This document shows positions 63,667 to 64,000 of a stretch of 64,000 nt of DNA, in pieces. The translations under genes were made by a program, and so were the position numbers. The stretch is from an uncultured Lachnospiraceae bacterium (lineage in GTDB: Bacteria > Bacillota > Clostridia > Lachnospirales > Lachnospiraceae): positions 1-64,000 of the forward strand of contig CATJTQ010000076.1 of the NCBI GenBank assembly GCA_949743325.1, written 5' to 3'. Each line of letters starts with the position of its first letter. Within the stretch, counting starts at the first letter, position 1. The notes below the pieces were generated by a model. It ran no database searches, was not told where the DNA came from, and worked only from the letters and a program-made list of their open reading frames with translations.

Positions 63667-64000
63667 TTGGCTTGCAGGAAGTTTATGAGAACCCGTGAAT
63701 TAAAACCTGGTATGAGAATAGATCATGCAGTTGTTGACAGGATGGGGCGCAATCTTGTTCATAAAGGTTCTATGTTAGATGAATATATTATAGATTCTTT
63801 ATTAAAGCTTGGGATTATGAGTGTTTATATACAGGATGGGGAAGATTTAGAGGAGAAGAAAGAAATTCCTTTATCTGCCGTTGCTCAGATTAACATTGAA
63901 AAGTATCGCACTGATGACCGATCAAAAGTGACTTTGTCGGCAAGTGTGCGTAAACGTGTATCTGAAGGTATTCAGTATATTTATAGCAATACGGGTACAA
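63667..64000 (+). CDS. N-terminus of an HD-GYP-associated protein, 3' truncated
   Basis: Begins at TTG (63667) with AGGAGG (63654-63659) 7 bases upstream; an ATG at 63685 is possible. The visible ~111 residues contain the N-terminal pattern often preceding HD-GYP domains (RELKPGMRIDHAVVDRMG, LVHKGSMLDEYIIDSLLKLG, MSVYIQDGED). The rest lies beyond the window, so the catalytic part is not seen. By analogy it would be a cyclic di-GMP phosphodiesterase. The 236 bases upstream (63431-63666) are AT-rich; no gene is visible there. Confidence 0.65.
   Translation, partial: MACRKFMRTRELKPGMRIDHAVVDRMGRNLVHKGSMLDEYIIDSLLKLGIMSVYIQDGEDLEEKKEIPLSAVAQINIEKYRTDDRSKVTLSASVRKRVSEGIQYIYSNTGT

Overview
The window is about 64 kb of AT-rich chromosomal DNA from a Gram-positive anaerobe. 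It most likely comes from a Lachnospiraceae-like member of the Clostridia. This rests on strong AGGAGG ribosome-binding sites, frequent TTG/GTG starts, the DAP-aminotransferase route to lysine, GatCAB, an isolated Spo0A DNA-binding domain, L,D-transpeptidases, an ANTAR/glnA pair and sortase-type surface proteins. I see no insertion sequence, phage gene, CRISPR array or rRNA. The only RNA genes I can support are one tRNA-Arg(CCG) and a lysine riboswitch. Species assignment is not possible from the sequence alone.

Layout, left to right. 1-2.4 kb: the 3' end of an adenylation/carrier-protein gene and a BtrH-like protein, the edge of a biosynthetic locus. 2.5-4.8 kb: lysine riboswitch, dapA, dapB. 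4.9-9.9 kb: a GldA/GldF/GldG-like ABC system with a DUF4340 protein and a small lipoprotein. 9.9-12.7 kb (minus strand): a eukaryote-type hisA, glnA and an ANTAR regulator with a degenerate receiver. 12.8-18.3 kb: dapF, dapL and gatCAB. 18.4-24.9 kb: an unknown anchored protein, then pyrH-frr and uppS-cdsA-dxr-rseP (translation, isoprenoid and phospholipid housekeeping). 25-29.3 kb: a secreted LamG-dockerin protein, a cohesin-like/dockerin protein and a membrane-anchored cohesin-like protein, which together look like a minimal surface scaffold. 29.5-34.1 kb: a sugar operon (isomerase, split transketolase, FGGY kinase). 34.2-39.9 kb: metA, a 21-bp-repeat coiled-coil gene, a Spo0A C-terminal-domain protein, an HD-GYP protein, tRNA-Arg, an SH3 protein and a small unknown protein. 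40-47 kb: an L,D-transpeptidase-like lipoprotein that has lost its catalytic motif, an Mrp ATPase, a DNA-repair group (nfo, a radical SAM protein and its partner, with a LexA-like site) and an intact L,D-transpeptidase. 47.3-55.6 kb: a pseudouridine synthase, ligA, a 1242-residue surface protein with CxxC repeats, and rho. 55.7-62.1 kb: a PAP2 phosphatase followed by a vanR-vanS-vanG-vanXY-vanT cluster of the D-Ala-D-Ser type. 62.1-64 kb: a MATE transporter and the start of another HD-GYP-like gene.

How the genes work together. DapA, DapB, DapL and DapF supply four steps of the DAP/lysine pathway, with dapAB under lysine control. UppS, CdsA, Dxr, the PAP2 phosphatase, the L,D-transpeptidases and the Van genes all bear on the cell envelope. 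The points most worth following are the cohesin/dockerin trio with its attenuator-like leader, the isomerase/transketolase/kinase operon (possibly a branched-pentose route), the van cluster with an intervening hairpin, the LexA-like box before the radical SAM repair pair, and the catalytically dead transpeptidase-like lipoprotein.
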